Of a stretch of 64,000 nt of DNA, positions 23,655 to 32,265 are shown piece by piece. A program made the translations under genes and the position numbers. Numbering within the stretch: the stretch's first letter is position 1; every line of letters begins with the position of its first letter. Origin of the DNA: Streptomyces albireticuli. Lineage in GTDB: Bacteria > Actinomycetota > Actinomycetes > Streptomycetales > Streptomycetaceae. The notes below the pieces were generated by a model that did not search any database, had not been told where the DNA came from, and saw only the letters and a program-made list of their open reading frames with translations. Location: contig NZ_CP021744.1 in assembly GCF_002192455.1 (NCBI RefSeq), positions 5,985,501 through 6,049,500 on the forward strand, in the 5' to 3' direction.

Positions 23655-26600
23655 CCCGCGCTTCCGGGGCTCGCGTGCCACAACTTGCGCCCGGTGGGCG
23701 CGCCCTCGCCCGCGGGCCGAAGGTCGGACCAGGGGTGCATGGTGTAGCCGGTGGACAGCCGGATGCGGCGGCCCGTGCCGCCCGGAACCGGCTCCTCCGC
23801 CGAGGCCGTCAGCAGTGCCGCCACCGCGTCCAGGCCGCCTTCGGCGCGCAGCGCGGTGAGTTCGGCCAGGTCCCACGCCGCCGCGCCGACGACGCTGAGG
23901 CTGCGCGGGCCGCGGCGCTGGACGACGCCGCGGACGAGCAGCAGCCAGGAGTGGAAGACGGTGTGCGCGCACACGGCGTGGCTGTCGTCGAAGAAGGCGC
24001 AGTCGACCAGGCCGGTGCCGTCGTCGAGAGTGGTGAAGACGACCCTCTTGCCGGAGCGGACCGGCGGGGTCTGGATGGCGGCCTTGGCCCCCGCGACCAG
24101 GACGGTCTCGCCGTGCCGGGCGTCGCGCAGCCGCCGGGCGGGGAGCGCGCCCAGCTCCGTCAGGAAGGCCCGGTGGTCGGACATCAGATGGCGGGAGACG
24201 TCCATGCCGAGGACGCCGAGCTCCGCGCCGAGGCGCTCGCGCGCGTCGAGGTCGGGGAGGCCGGCCGGCTCGGGGCGGGCGCTGTCGACCAGCGGTAGCT
24301 GGGCGGCGGATCCGGTGGACTCCCGGCGCCGCCGGTGCAGTTCGGCGATGTGCAGCAGCAGGTCGCGGCGGTTGGCGCCGAAGGCGTCCAGCGCGCCGAC
24401 CCGCGCGAGCCGCTCGGCGACGGCCCGGCCGGGGCGGGCGCGCAGCCACAGGTCCTGGAGCGAGGTGTACGGGCGGCCGGCCGCGATGCGGTCCGTCTCC
24501 GCCTCGGTGATGCCGTGCACCTCGGAGAGCGCGAGCCGGATGCCGTAGGTCTTCGCGCGGGAGGCGCGGGAGGAGCGGGGAGCCTGGGAGGCTCCGGTGG
24601 TCCGGGAGGTTCCGGCGGTCCCGGGAGCCTCCGCCCCGGCACTTTCATCGGACACCAGTTCGATCCGATAGGCCGCCGCCGACCGGTTCACGTCCAGCGG
24701 CAGGATCGGCACCCCGCGCCGCCGCGCGTCCGCGAGCAGCAGCCGCTTCGGGTACATCCCCGGGTCGTGGGTGAGCAGCCCGGCGTAGAAGGCCGCCGGG
24801 TGATGGGCCTTCAGCCAGGCGGACTGGTAGGTCGGCACGGCGAACGCGACGGCGTGCGCCTTGCAGAAGCCGTAGCTGCCGAACGCCTCGACGATCTCCC
24901 AGGTGCGGCGGACGACCTCGGCGGAGTAGCCGCGCCCGCGCGCCCGTTCGGCGAACCAGGCGCGCACCCGGCCCAGCAGCGCCGGGTCGGACAGCGCGCG
25001 GCGCGTCTCGTCCGCGAAGTGCCGGTCGCAGCCGGTCATGACGTGCAGGATCTCGATGATCTGCTCGTGGAAGACGACCACCCCGTAGGTCTCGCGCAGC
25101 GCCTCCTCCAGGTCCTCGTGCGGGTAGCGGACGGGCACCTTGCCGTGCCGGGCCTCGACGAAGGGCCGGACCATGTCGGCGGCGACCGGGCCGGGCCGGA
25201 AGAGCGAGATGTCGACCACGAGGTCGTGGAAGGTCGAGGGCTGGAGCCGGCCGATCAGGTCGCGCTGGCCGGGCGACTCGATCTGGAAGCAGCCGAGCGT
25301 CTCGGTGGAGCGGATCAGCTCGTACGTCCGCCGGTCGCCGGGCGGCACCTGGGCGGGGTCGTCGAGGTCCAGGCGGTGCCCGGTGGCCCGTTCGACCTCC
25401 CCCACCGCGTACGCCATCGCGGACTGCATCCGCACGCCCAGCACGTCGAGCTTGAGCAGCCCGAGGTCCTCGACGTCGTCCTTGTCGAACTGCGCCATCG
25501 GGAAGCCCTCGCCGCTGGTGGGCACGACGGGGGTGCGGGCGCGCAGCGTCGCGTCCGACAGCAGCACCCCGCACGGGTGCATGGCCGTGCCGCGCGGCAG
25601 CCCGTCCAGCGCCTCGGTCAGCTCCCACAGCCGGCCGTGCTCCTCCTGGGCCACCCCGCGCAGCTCGGGCAGTTCCCGCAGCGCGGCGCGGGCGTCGCGG
25701 GCCCGGATGTGCGGGAACGCCTTGGCGAGCCGGTCCACTTCGGCGGGGTCCATGCCGAGGGCGGTGCCCACGTCCCGGATCGCGTGCCGCACCCGGTAGG
25801 TCTCGGGCATGGCGACGGTCGCGACCCGGTCCGCGCCGAAGCGTTCGAAGATCGCGCGGTAGACGTCGAGGCGGCGCGCGGACTCCACGTCGATGTCGAT
25901 GTCGGGCAGCGCGGTGCGGCGCGCCGACAGGAAGCGCTCCATCAGCAGGCCGTGCTCGACGGGGTCGGCGTGGGCGATGCCGAGCAGGTGGTTGACGAGG
26001 GAGCCGGCGCCGGAGCCGCGGGCGGTGACGCGGATGCCGAGCGCGCGGGTGTCGTCGACGACCCGGGCGACGGTGAGGAAGTACGAGGCGAGGCCGCGCC
26101 GGGCGATGACGTCCAGCTCGTCCTCCAGCCGGTCCCAGTAGCGGCGGTCGCGGTCGTGGCGGCGCAGCACCATGCCCGCCGCGCAGCGGGAGGCGAGGAC
26201 GCGGTCGGCGGTGCGGTGCCCGGCGCCGACCAGGTGCGGCTCGGGGAAGTGGACGGTGCCCAGGCCCAGGTGGTCCTCGGGGTCGACGCGGCAGGCGGCG
26301 GCGGTCTCCTCGGTCGCGGTGAGCAGCCGGTGCGCGCTGTCGCGGCGGAAGCCGGCGGCCTCCGCGATCCGCCCGGCGAGGGCGGCCATGTCGCGGGGGC
26401 CCTTGAGCCAGCGCTCCCCGCCGTCGAGGGCGTCAGGCCTGCGGGGGTCGAGGGGGACGAGCCTGCGGGCGGAGTCGAGCACGTCGGCGACGGGCCCCTG
26501 GCCGGGGTCGGCGTAGCGCACGGCGTTGCTCAGGACGGCCCGTACGCCCGTCTCGGCGGCGAGGCCGACGGTGCGGGCGGCGAGCCGCAGCGAGCCCGGG

Positions 26601-27213
26601 CCGGTGCCGGCGCGGCCGTGGCAGACGACCTCCAGGCGCAGCTCGTCACCGAACATTTCACGCCACGGTACGAGCAGTCGCGCGGCCCGGTCGGGGCGCC
26701 CGGCGGCCAGCGCGCGGCCGACGTCGGAGTCGGGTCCGAGGAGGGCGGTCAGCGGGGCCCGGATGCCGGGCGCGGCCGCCGCGAGGTCCTCCCGCCCCAG
26801 CCCGGGCCGGGCGGCGGGGGCGCCGGGCGCGGGGTCGGGGGGATCGCGTGGGCGGCCGAGACCAGGCCGCACAGGGCGGCCCAGCCGGCCGCGCCGTCGC
26901 GGGCGAGGAAGGTCACCCGGGGCGCGGACTCGTCGAGGAAGGCACCGCCGCGCACGGGGGTGCGGCGGCGTACGGCCCGGTCGGCGGCGGGTGCGGGCTC
27001 CCGTACGGCCAGGTCCGCGCCGAACAGCGGCCGCACCCCGGAGCGGGCGGCCGCCTTGGCGAACCGGACGGCTCCGGCGAGGCTGTCGCGGTCGGTGAGG
27101 GCGAGGGCGTCCATGCCGCGCTCGGCGGCGCGCTCGGCGAGCCGCTCCGGGTGGCTGGCCCCGTAGCGGGCCGAGAACCCCGACACGGTGCGCAGATGCG
27201 TGAATGCCGTCAT
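23651..27213 (-). CDS. dnaE2: error-prone DNA polymerase DnaE2 (ImuC), frameshifted as given
   Basis: The polymerase is readable in two frames. ATG 27213 (AGGAGG 6 bases upstream) opens the PHP domain: MTAFTHLRTVSGFSARYGASHPERLAERA to CGLVSAAHA. That frame then runs into a stop at 26749. From about 26830 the rest continues one frame away: LTALLGPDSDVGRALAAGRPDRAARLL, the palm with the catalytic Asp cluster PDIDIDVESARR, MHPCGVLLSD, EDLGLLKLDVLGVRMQSAM, FHEQIIEI, GSYGFCKAHAVAFA, the OB-fold region and the C-terminus KLWHASPGSAG. One missing G in the run at 26837-26842 would restore a single 1187-residue protein of normal length. DnaE2 performs SOS-induced translesion synthesis. A LexA-box candidate lies about 90 bp upstream. 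Confidence 0.9.
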
Positions 27214-27303
27214 CGCGCGCCTCCTGCCGTTCCCACGTGGTCCTCGCTGTCCCCTCACCCCCTGGCCGATTTCCGCCCTTCCTTCTCCACCATAGACCAC
27301 GAC

Positions 27304-27319
27304 TCGAACATTCGTACGA
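27304..27319. promoter_or_regulatory. LexA (SOS) box candidate upstream of dnaE2
   Basis: TCGAACATTCGTACGA matches the actinobacterial SOS box TCGAAC-N4-GTTCGA with one mismatch (GTACGA). It lies 91 bp from the dnaE2 start at 27213 and 92 bp from the divergent gene at 27412, so it may control either. Confidence 0.7.
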
Positions 27320-27411
27320 ACACCGAGGTGGGGCGGCTCCGGCCCGGCGGGAGGTCGCCCGAACGGCCCGCACCGCCTGCGACGGCCCGGCGGACCCCGC
27401 AGGCTCGGGAC

Positions 27412-28455
27412 ATGGACCGCACCCCCGGCGACGCCGCCCGCCCCACCTTCGTCGAGGAAGTACGGGAGGCGGTGACCGGCCGCGCCGCGCTGCTGGTGAT
27501 CGGCGCGCTGGTGCTCCAGCTCGCGTTCATCACCTCCTACGTCGGGGCCTTCCACGCCCCGAAGCCGAAGGACGTCGCGGTCGGCGTGGTCGCGCCCCGG
27601 GAGCTCAGCGCGCAGCTGGTGGAGCGGCTGGGCAGGCTGCCGGGGCGCGCCCTGGAGGTCCGCGCGGTGCCCGACCGGGCGGCGGCCGTCCGGCAGATCC
27701 GGGAGCGCGACCTGGAGGCCGCGCTGGTCGTCGACCCGCGCTCCGACACCGACACCCTGCTCGTCGCCGGCGGTGCGGGCTCCTCGCTCGCCCAGGCCAC
27801 CGAGGCGGTCGTCGCCCGTGCCGAGGCCGCCGAACAGCGCTCCCTCAAGGTCACCGACGTCGCCCCCGTCGCGGCCGGCGACTCCCGCGGCCTGAGCTCC
27901 TTCTACCTGGTGGTGGGCTGGTGCGTGGGCGGCTACCTGTGCGCGGCGATCCTCGCGATCAGCGCCGGCGCCCGGCCCGCCAACGCCCGCCGGGCGGGCT
28001 TCCGGCTCGCCGCGCTCGCGCTCTACGCGGCGGTCGCGGGGCTGCTCGGCGCGGTCATCACCGGGCCGGTCCTGGGGGCGCTGCCCGGCAGCGTCCTCGG
28101 CCTGTGGGGGCTGGGTACGCTGGTGGTCTTCGCCGTCGGGGCCACCACGCTGGCCCTTCAGGGGCTGGCCGGGATCGTCGGCATCGGCCTGGCGATCGCG
28201 ATCGTCGTGGTACTGGGCAACCCGAGCGCGGGCGGCGCCTACCCCTACCCGCTGCTGCCACCCTTCTGGCGCGCCATCGGCCCGGCCCTGCCGCCGGGCG
28301 CGGGCACCTGGTCCGCCCGCTCGATCGCCTACTTCCAGGGCAACGCGCTGACCTGCCCGCTGCTGGTGCTCTCCGCCTGGGCGGTGGCGGGCACGGCGGT
28401 GACGATGGTGTGCGCGGTGTTCCGGCGGAGGGCGGAGGAGCCGGCGGGGGGATAA
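27412..28455 (+). CDS. polytopic membrane protein (YhgE/ABC-2-like architecture)
   Basis: A 347-residue protein beginning at ATG 27412. It has one N-terminal TM helix (ALLVIGALVLQLAFITSYVGAF, about 28-49), a ~115-residue extracytoplasmic domain (KPKDVAVGVVAPRELSAQLVERLG...VVDPRSDTDTLLVAGGAG), and about five C-terminal TM helices from SSFYLVVGWCVGGYLCAAILA to the end. This layout is that of YhgE/Pip and DUF3533 proteins related to ABC-2 permeases. No ATPase gene is adjacent. The function is unknown. It is divergent from dnaE2 across the SOS-box region, so DNA-damage control is possible but unproven. Confidence 0.7.
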   Translation: MDRTPGDAARPTFVEEVREAVTGRAALLVIGALVLQLAFITSYVGAFHAPKPKDVAVGVVAPRELSAQLVERLGRLPGRALEVRAVPDRAAAVRQIRERDLEAALVVDPRSDTDTLLVAGGAGSSLAQATEAVVARAEAAEQRSLKVTDVAPVAAGDSRGLSSFYLVVGWCVGGYLCAAILAISAGARPANARRAGFRLAALALYAAVAGLLGAVITGPVLGALPGSVLGLWGLGTLVVFAVGATTLALQGLAGIVGIGLAIAIVVVLGNPSAGGAYPYPLLPPFWRAIGPALPPGAGTWSARSIAYFQGNALTCPLLVLSAWAVAGTAVTMVCAVFRRRAEEPAGG

Positions 28456-28485
28456 GGAAGCCCTCCCCTCTCCGCCCCGGGGCGT

Positions 28486-28522
28486 GGACGCCCGCCCGTA
28501 CGCGTCGCCGTTCCGGCGGGCG
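28486..28522. terminator. candidate terminator between convergent genes
   Basis: CGCCCGCC (28489-28496) pairs with GGCGGGCG (28515-28522) across an 18-base loop. An alternative outer pairing is GGACGCC (28486-28492) with GGCGTCC (28536-28542). It lies in the 102-bp gap between a plus-strand and a minus-strand gene end. Confidence 0.35.
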
Positions 28523-28557
28523 CGGGCTCCGCCGTGGCGTCCGCGACGGCGCGGCGC

Positions 28558-29847
28558 TCACCCCGCCCGCCGCCTCCCCGCGTACGCCACGAACCCCCAG
28601 GCCGCCACCGCCAGTCCCGCCGGTATCAGCAGCAACACCCCCGCGAACGCCAGCACCACCGTCGTGAGCAGCGCGCTGGCCCCCGCCGCCCACCACAGGA
28701 GGGTGCGGCGGGGGAGGAGTGCCAGGGCCGACAGGAGGCCGGCGAGGGTGACCGAGGCGAGGCAGGCGGACGTGGCGCGCATCAGGCGGTCCAGGTCCGC
28801 CGCGCCCAGGGTGACCGCCGTGCCGACCGCCGCGCACGCCACCGCCAGGACCGCCAGGCTGTACCGCGGTACCTGGCCCGGTCCGCCGCCGGCGGCGAGC
28901 CGGCGCGGGGCGGCGCCGTCCCGGCCGAGCGCGGCACCGAGCCGGGAGGCCCCCGCCAGATAGGTGTTGACGGTGCCGAAGGTGAGGAAGAGCGCGACCG
29001 CGGCGGCGACGGGGCGGGCCACGGTGCCCATGCTCCGCGCCAGCAGCTCCGTCAGCGGGGTGTCCGTGCCGGCCGCGGCCGGGCCGAGCGCCCCGATCGT
29101 CGTCACCGCGAGCCCCAGGTAGAGCACGGAGACCACGGCCAACGTGCAGGCCGTCACCCGGGGCAGGTCGCGCGCCGGGTCCGCGAACTCGCCCGAGAGA
29201 TGGCTCGCCGCCTCCCAGCCCGCGAAGGCGAAGAACAGGACGGCGGCCGCCGAGCCGACCGAGCCCCAGCCGTGCGGCATGAACGGCGTGAAGTGCGCGG
29301 CCCGCATCCCCGGCGCCGCGGCGAGCGTGGCGCCCAGCAGCACCGCCACCAGCAGTCCCACGAGCAGCAGTTGCACCCGGCCGGACAGGTGCAGGCCCCC
29401 GCAGTTGGCGGCGGCCGACGCGGCGACGACCAGCGCCCCGACCGCCGTCGCGCCCGCGTCCCCCCAGCCCATCGCCCCGGCCACGTACTGCCCGCCGATC
29501 AGCGCCGCCGACACCACGCCCAGCGGCACGGCCCCGTAGAACCACCAGCCGACCACCGCGGCCGCCCGTGGCCCCGCGGCCCGGTGCACGAAGGTCGCCA
29601 CCCCGCCGCCGTCCGGGAACCGGGCGCCGAGCGCGGCGAAGGAGACCGCGACCGGCACGCTCGTGACGAGCAGGACGACCCACGCGAGGACCGACGCCGG
29701 CCCGGCCGCGTCGGCGGCGAGCGCGGGCAGCGCCAGGACACCGGGGCCGAGGACGGCGCCGGCGCACAGGGCCGTACCGCCGGCGACGCCCAGGCGCCGG
29801 ACGGGCGGCCGAGGAGGGGCGGGAGCATGAGTGGTTCGTACGGTCAC
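28558..29847 (-). CDS. APC-family amino acid permease
   Basis: A 429-residue transporter with about 12 hydrophobic helices. The start LGVAGGTALCAGAVLGPGVLALPALAADAAGP is the Gly-rich first helix of APC carriers. FAFAGWEAASHLSGEFADPARDLPRV is the helix 6 region with the Gly-Trp-Glu ligand-binding turn, and FLTFGTVNTYLAGASRLGAALGRDGAAPRRLA is the next conserved block. The short length and lack of a long C-terminal tail resemble the YjeH branch, which exports methionine and branched-chain amino acids. The divergent Lrp/AsnC regulator supports an amino acid ligand. The start is GTG 29847 with no clear Shine-Dalgarno sequence, so a leaderless transcript is possible. Confidence 0.8.
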   Translation of the reverse strand: MTVRTTHAPAPPRPPVRRLGVAGGTALCAGAVLGPGVLALPALAADAAGPASVLAWVVLLVTSVPVAVSFAALGARFPDGGGVATFVHRAAGPRAAAVVGWWFYGAVPLGVVSAALIGGQYVAGAMGWGDAGATAVGALVVAASAAANCGGLHLSGRVQLLLVGLLVAVLLGATLAAAPGMRAAHFTPFMPHGWGSVGSAAAVLFFAFAGWEAASHLSGEFADPARDLPRVTACTLAVVSVLYLGLAVTTIGALGPAAAGTDTPLTELLARSMGTVARPVAAAVALFLTFGTVNTYLAGASRLGAALGRDGAAPRRLAAGGGPGQVPRYSLAVLAVACAAVGTAVTLGAADLDRLMRATSACLASVTLAGLLSALALLPRRTLLWWAAGASALLTTVVLAFAGVLLLIPAGLAVAAWGFVAYAGRRRAG

Positions 29848-29890
29848 GGGGGCCGAAGCTAGACCTATCGACGAGGCTCCAGGGGTCCGG

Positions 29891-29905
29891 CCGAACGAAA
29901 TTCGG
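29891..29905. promoter_or_regulatory. candidate Lrp/AsnC operator
   Basis: CCGAACGAAATTCGG is a dyad with 5-bp arms (CCGAA/TTCGG) and a 5-bp centre. It lies in the 80-bp gap between the divergent permease and regulator genes, a usual place for autoregulation by Lrp-type proteins. Confidence 0.5.
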
Positions 29906-29927
29906 TCCGTACGTCACCATGGGGCCC

Positions 29928-30386
29928 ATGGACGACATTGATTCGGCGATAGTCCGCGAACTCCAGCGCGACGCACGGCAGACCAACCGCGACCTCGCCC
30001 GCACCCTGGGCATCGCGCCCTCCACCTGCCTGGAACGCGTGCGCTCGCTGCGGCAGCGCGGCGTCATCACCGGCTACCGCGCGACCGTCGACCTCAAGGC
30101 GCTCAACCGGCCGGTGCAGGCGCTGCTCTCGGTCCGGATCCGGCCGATGAGCCGGGAGGTCATCGAGGGGTTCAAGGCCTACGCCATCGGTCTGCCCGAG
30201 GTGCTGAACGTGTACGTGGTCGCGGGCGGCGACGACTTCCTCGTCCACGTCGCCGTCCCGGAGGTGAACCACCTGCACACCGTGCTGATGGACCGCTTCT
30301 CCGGGCGCCGGGAGGTGGTGGACTTCCGCAGTTCGGTGATCTACCAGCACGTCTCCAAGGATGTGGTCGAACCGTTGGCCCCCTGA
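29928..30386 (+). CDS. Lrp/AsnC-family transcriptional regulator
   Basis: A 152-residue regulator. ATG 29928 (MDDIDSAIVREL) is preferred over ATG 29919 because family members begin with this helix. The N-terminal winged helix-turn-helix covers about 4-60 (DSAIVRELQRDARQTNRDLARTLGIAPSTCLERVRSLRQRGVITGYRATVD). The C-terminal RAM domain follows (VQALLSVRIRPMSREVIEGFKAYAIGLPEVLNVYVVAGGDDFLVHVAVP), with the Gly-Asp-Asp turn near the effector site. It should sense an amino acid and control the divergent APC permease through the dyad at 29891-29905. Confidence 0.9.
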   Translation: MDDIDSAIVRELQRDARQTNRDLARTLGIAPSTCLERVRSLRQRGVITGYRATVDLKALNRPVQALLSVRIRPMSREVIEGFKAYAIGLPEVLNVYVVAGGDDFLVHVAVPEVNHLHTVLMDRFSGRREVVDFRSSVIYQHVSKDVVEPLAP

Positions 30387-30424
30387 CACCCCGCCGGGCC
30401 CGCCGCCGTGGCAGGGTGATCGAC

Positions 30425-32023
30425 ATGACTGAGAACCGCCCCCGTACGTCCGCCCGCGAGCTCGTCGAGGCGGTGGTCGACCCCGGCAGCTGGCAGTGCT
30501 GGGACGAGCCCGTCGAGGTGACCACGGACGACCCCGCCTACCGCGCCGACCTCCTCGCCGCCCGCGAGCGCACCGGGCTGGACGAGTCCGTCGTCACCGG
30601 CGAGGGCCGGATCCGGGGGCGCCGGGTGGCGCTGGTCGCCTGTGAGTTCCGCTTCCTGGCCGGGTCGATCGGGGTGGACGCGGGGGAGCGGCTCGTACGG
30701 GCCGTCGAGCGGGCCACCGCCGAGCGGCTGCCGCTGCTCGCGGCGCCCGCCTCGGGCGGCACCCGGATGCAGGAGGGCACGATCGCCTTCCTCCAGATGG
30801 TCAAGGTCGCCGCCGCGATCACCGACCACAAGGCGGCCGGGCTGCCCTACCTCGTCCACCTCCGCCACCCCACCACGGGCGGCGTGCTCGCCTCCTGGGG
30901 CTCGCTCGGCCACCTCACCTCCGCCGAGCCGGGCGCCCTCATCGGCTTCCTGGGCCCGCGCGTCCACGAGGCCCTCTACGGCGAGGAGTTCCCCCAGGGC
31001 GTCCAGCTGGCCGAGAACCTCCTCGCGCACGGCCTGGTGGACGGGGTGCTGCCCGCCGAGCGCCTCGCGGAGGTCGCGGCGCGGGCACTGGCGGTGCTGT
31101 GCCGTGACGGTGCGGAAGGTACGGGCGTGACGTCGGCTCCCGCGCCCGTACGCCCGTCCGGCGACGGCCCCGGCGCCGCCCCCGACGTCCCCGCCGCCGA
31201 ATCGATCCGCCGCTCCCGCCGGCCCGACCGCCCCGGCGTCGCGGAGCTGCTGGCGGCCGCCGCGACCGAGGTGACCCCGCTCAGCGGCACGGGCGCGGGC
31301 GAGCACGACCCGGGGCTGCTGCTCGCGCTGGCCCGGGTCGGCGGCACCCCGTGCGTCGTGCTCGGCCACGACCGGGGCAGCCACACCACCCCCGCCTCGG
31401 GCGTCCCGGCCGCCGGCCAGGCGCTCGGGCCGGCCGGGCTGCGCGCGGCCCGGCGCGGCATGCGCGTCGCCGCCGAGCTGGACCTGCCGCTGCTCACCGT
31501 GGTCGACACGGCGGGCGCCGCGCTCTCGCGGGACGCCGAGGAGGGCGGTCTGGCGGGGGAGATCGCGCGGTGCCTCGCCGACCTGGTGACGCTGCCGGCC
31601 CCGACGCTGTGCCTGCTGCTCGGCCAGGGCGCCGGCGGCGCCGCGCTCGCCCTGCTCCCCGCGGACCGGGTGGTGGCCGCCCGCCACGCGTGGCTGTCCC
31701 CGCTGCCGCCCGAGGGCGCCTCGGCGATCCTCCACCGCACCACGGAGCGGGCGTTCGAGGTCGCCGCGCGCCAGGGCGTGCGGTCCGCGGACCTGCTGGC
31801 GCACGACATCGTGGACCTGATCGTCGAGGAGGAGACGGGGGAGACGGGGGAGACGGGGGAGACGGGGGAGGCGGGGGAGGCGGGGGAGCCGGCGGACGGG
31901 GGGTTCCTGCCGCGCCTCGGCGCCCTGCTCGGCACCGAGCTCGCCGCCCTCTCGGCGCGCGACCGGGCCGAACGCCTTGCCGCCCGCCGGGCGCGCTATC
32001 GACGCATCGGCCTGAACGGGTGA
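30425..32023 (+). CDS. acyl-CoA carboxyltransferase, beta and alpha halves fused
   Basis: A 532-residue carboxyltransferase containing both crotonase-fold halves in one chain. The N-terminal half is AccD-like: GEGRIRGRRVALVACEFRFLAGSIGVDAGERL, then PLLAAPASGGTRMQEG with the oxyanion glycines, then PYLVHLRHPTTGGVLASWGSLGH. The C-terminal half is AccA-like from about residue 250: LPLLTVVDTAGAALSRDAEEGGLAGEIARCLADLV, then LCLLLGQGAGGAALALLPADRVVAARHAWLSPLPPEGASAIL. No zinc ribbon is seen. It would transfer a carboxyl from a biotin carrier to an acyl-CoA; no biotin carboxylase gene is nearby. A low-complexity stretch of repeated GET/GEA triplets lies near the C-terminus (DNA 31833-31890). The natural acyl substrate is unknown. 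Confidence 0.8.
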   Translation: MTENRPRTSARELVEAVVDPGSWQCWDEPVEVTTDDPAYRADLLAARERTGLDESVVTGEGRIRGRRVALVACEFRFLAGSIGVDAGERLVRAVERATAERLPLLAAPASGGTRMQEGTIAFLQMVKVAAAITDHKAAGLPYLVHLRHPTTGGVLASWGSLGHLTSAEPGALIGFLGPRVHEALYGEEFPQGVQLAENLLAHGLVDGVLPAERLAEVAARALAVLCRDGAEGTGVTSAPAPVRPSGDGPGAAPDVPAAESIRRSRRPDRPGVAELLAAAATEVTPLSGTGAGEHDPGLLLALARVGGTPCVVLGHDRGSHTTPASGVPAAGQALGPAGLRAARRGMRVAAELDLPLLTVVDTAGAALSRDAEEGGLAGEIARCLADLVTLPAPTLCLLLGQGAGGAALALLPADRVVAARHAWLSPLPPEGASAILHRTTERAFEVAARQGVRSADLLAHDIVDLIVEEETGETGETGETGEAGEAGEPADGGFLPRLGALLGTELAALSARDRAERLAARRARYRRIGLNG

Positions 32024-32072
32024 CGGCCCGGCGGGGATGAACGGAGCATAACGGGTATACGTCGAAGGGGAA

Positions 32073-32103
32073 TTGACAAGGTAAGGCTTGCCTAACCTAG
32101 GGT
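32073..32103 (+). promoter_or_regulatory. promoter with embedded iron box (IdeR/DmdR type)
   Basis: TTGACA (32073-32078) and TAGGGT (32098-32103) form a -35/-10 pair with a 19-bp spacer. The spacer is filled by AGGTAAGGCTTGCCTAACCT (32079-32098), which is close to the DmdR/IdeR consensus TTAGGTTAGGCTAACCTAA. Iron-loaded repressor would therefore block RNA polymerase directly. About 165 bp of leader separates it from the first siderophore gene. Confidence 0.85.
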
Positions 32104-32265
32104 CTTCCCCGTGAAGGAGACCGCTCCCGCCGCCCCCGGTCCGCCGGCGGGCGGCCGGTGCCGACGCGCCGTGCCGCACCTCCCGCCGTCGGCGGGGAGG
32201 CCCCCGGCGGACCTCCTTCCCGAGCCCCACGCCATCCCCCGCGGCCTGCCGAAAGGCGTACCCCC

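Noticed and set aside
28534..29862. Long plus-strand open frame opposite the APC permease, rich in Arg, Gly and Gln.
   Set aside because: It is a mirror frame caused by high third-position GC; the minus strand encodes a convincing transporter over the same bases.
32044..32265. Possible small leader gene in the siderophore 5' region.
   Set aside because: No start with a ribosome site and no coding bias; the region is explained by promoter, iron box and leader.
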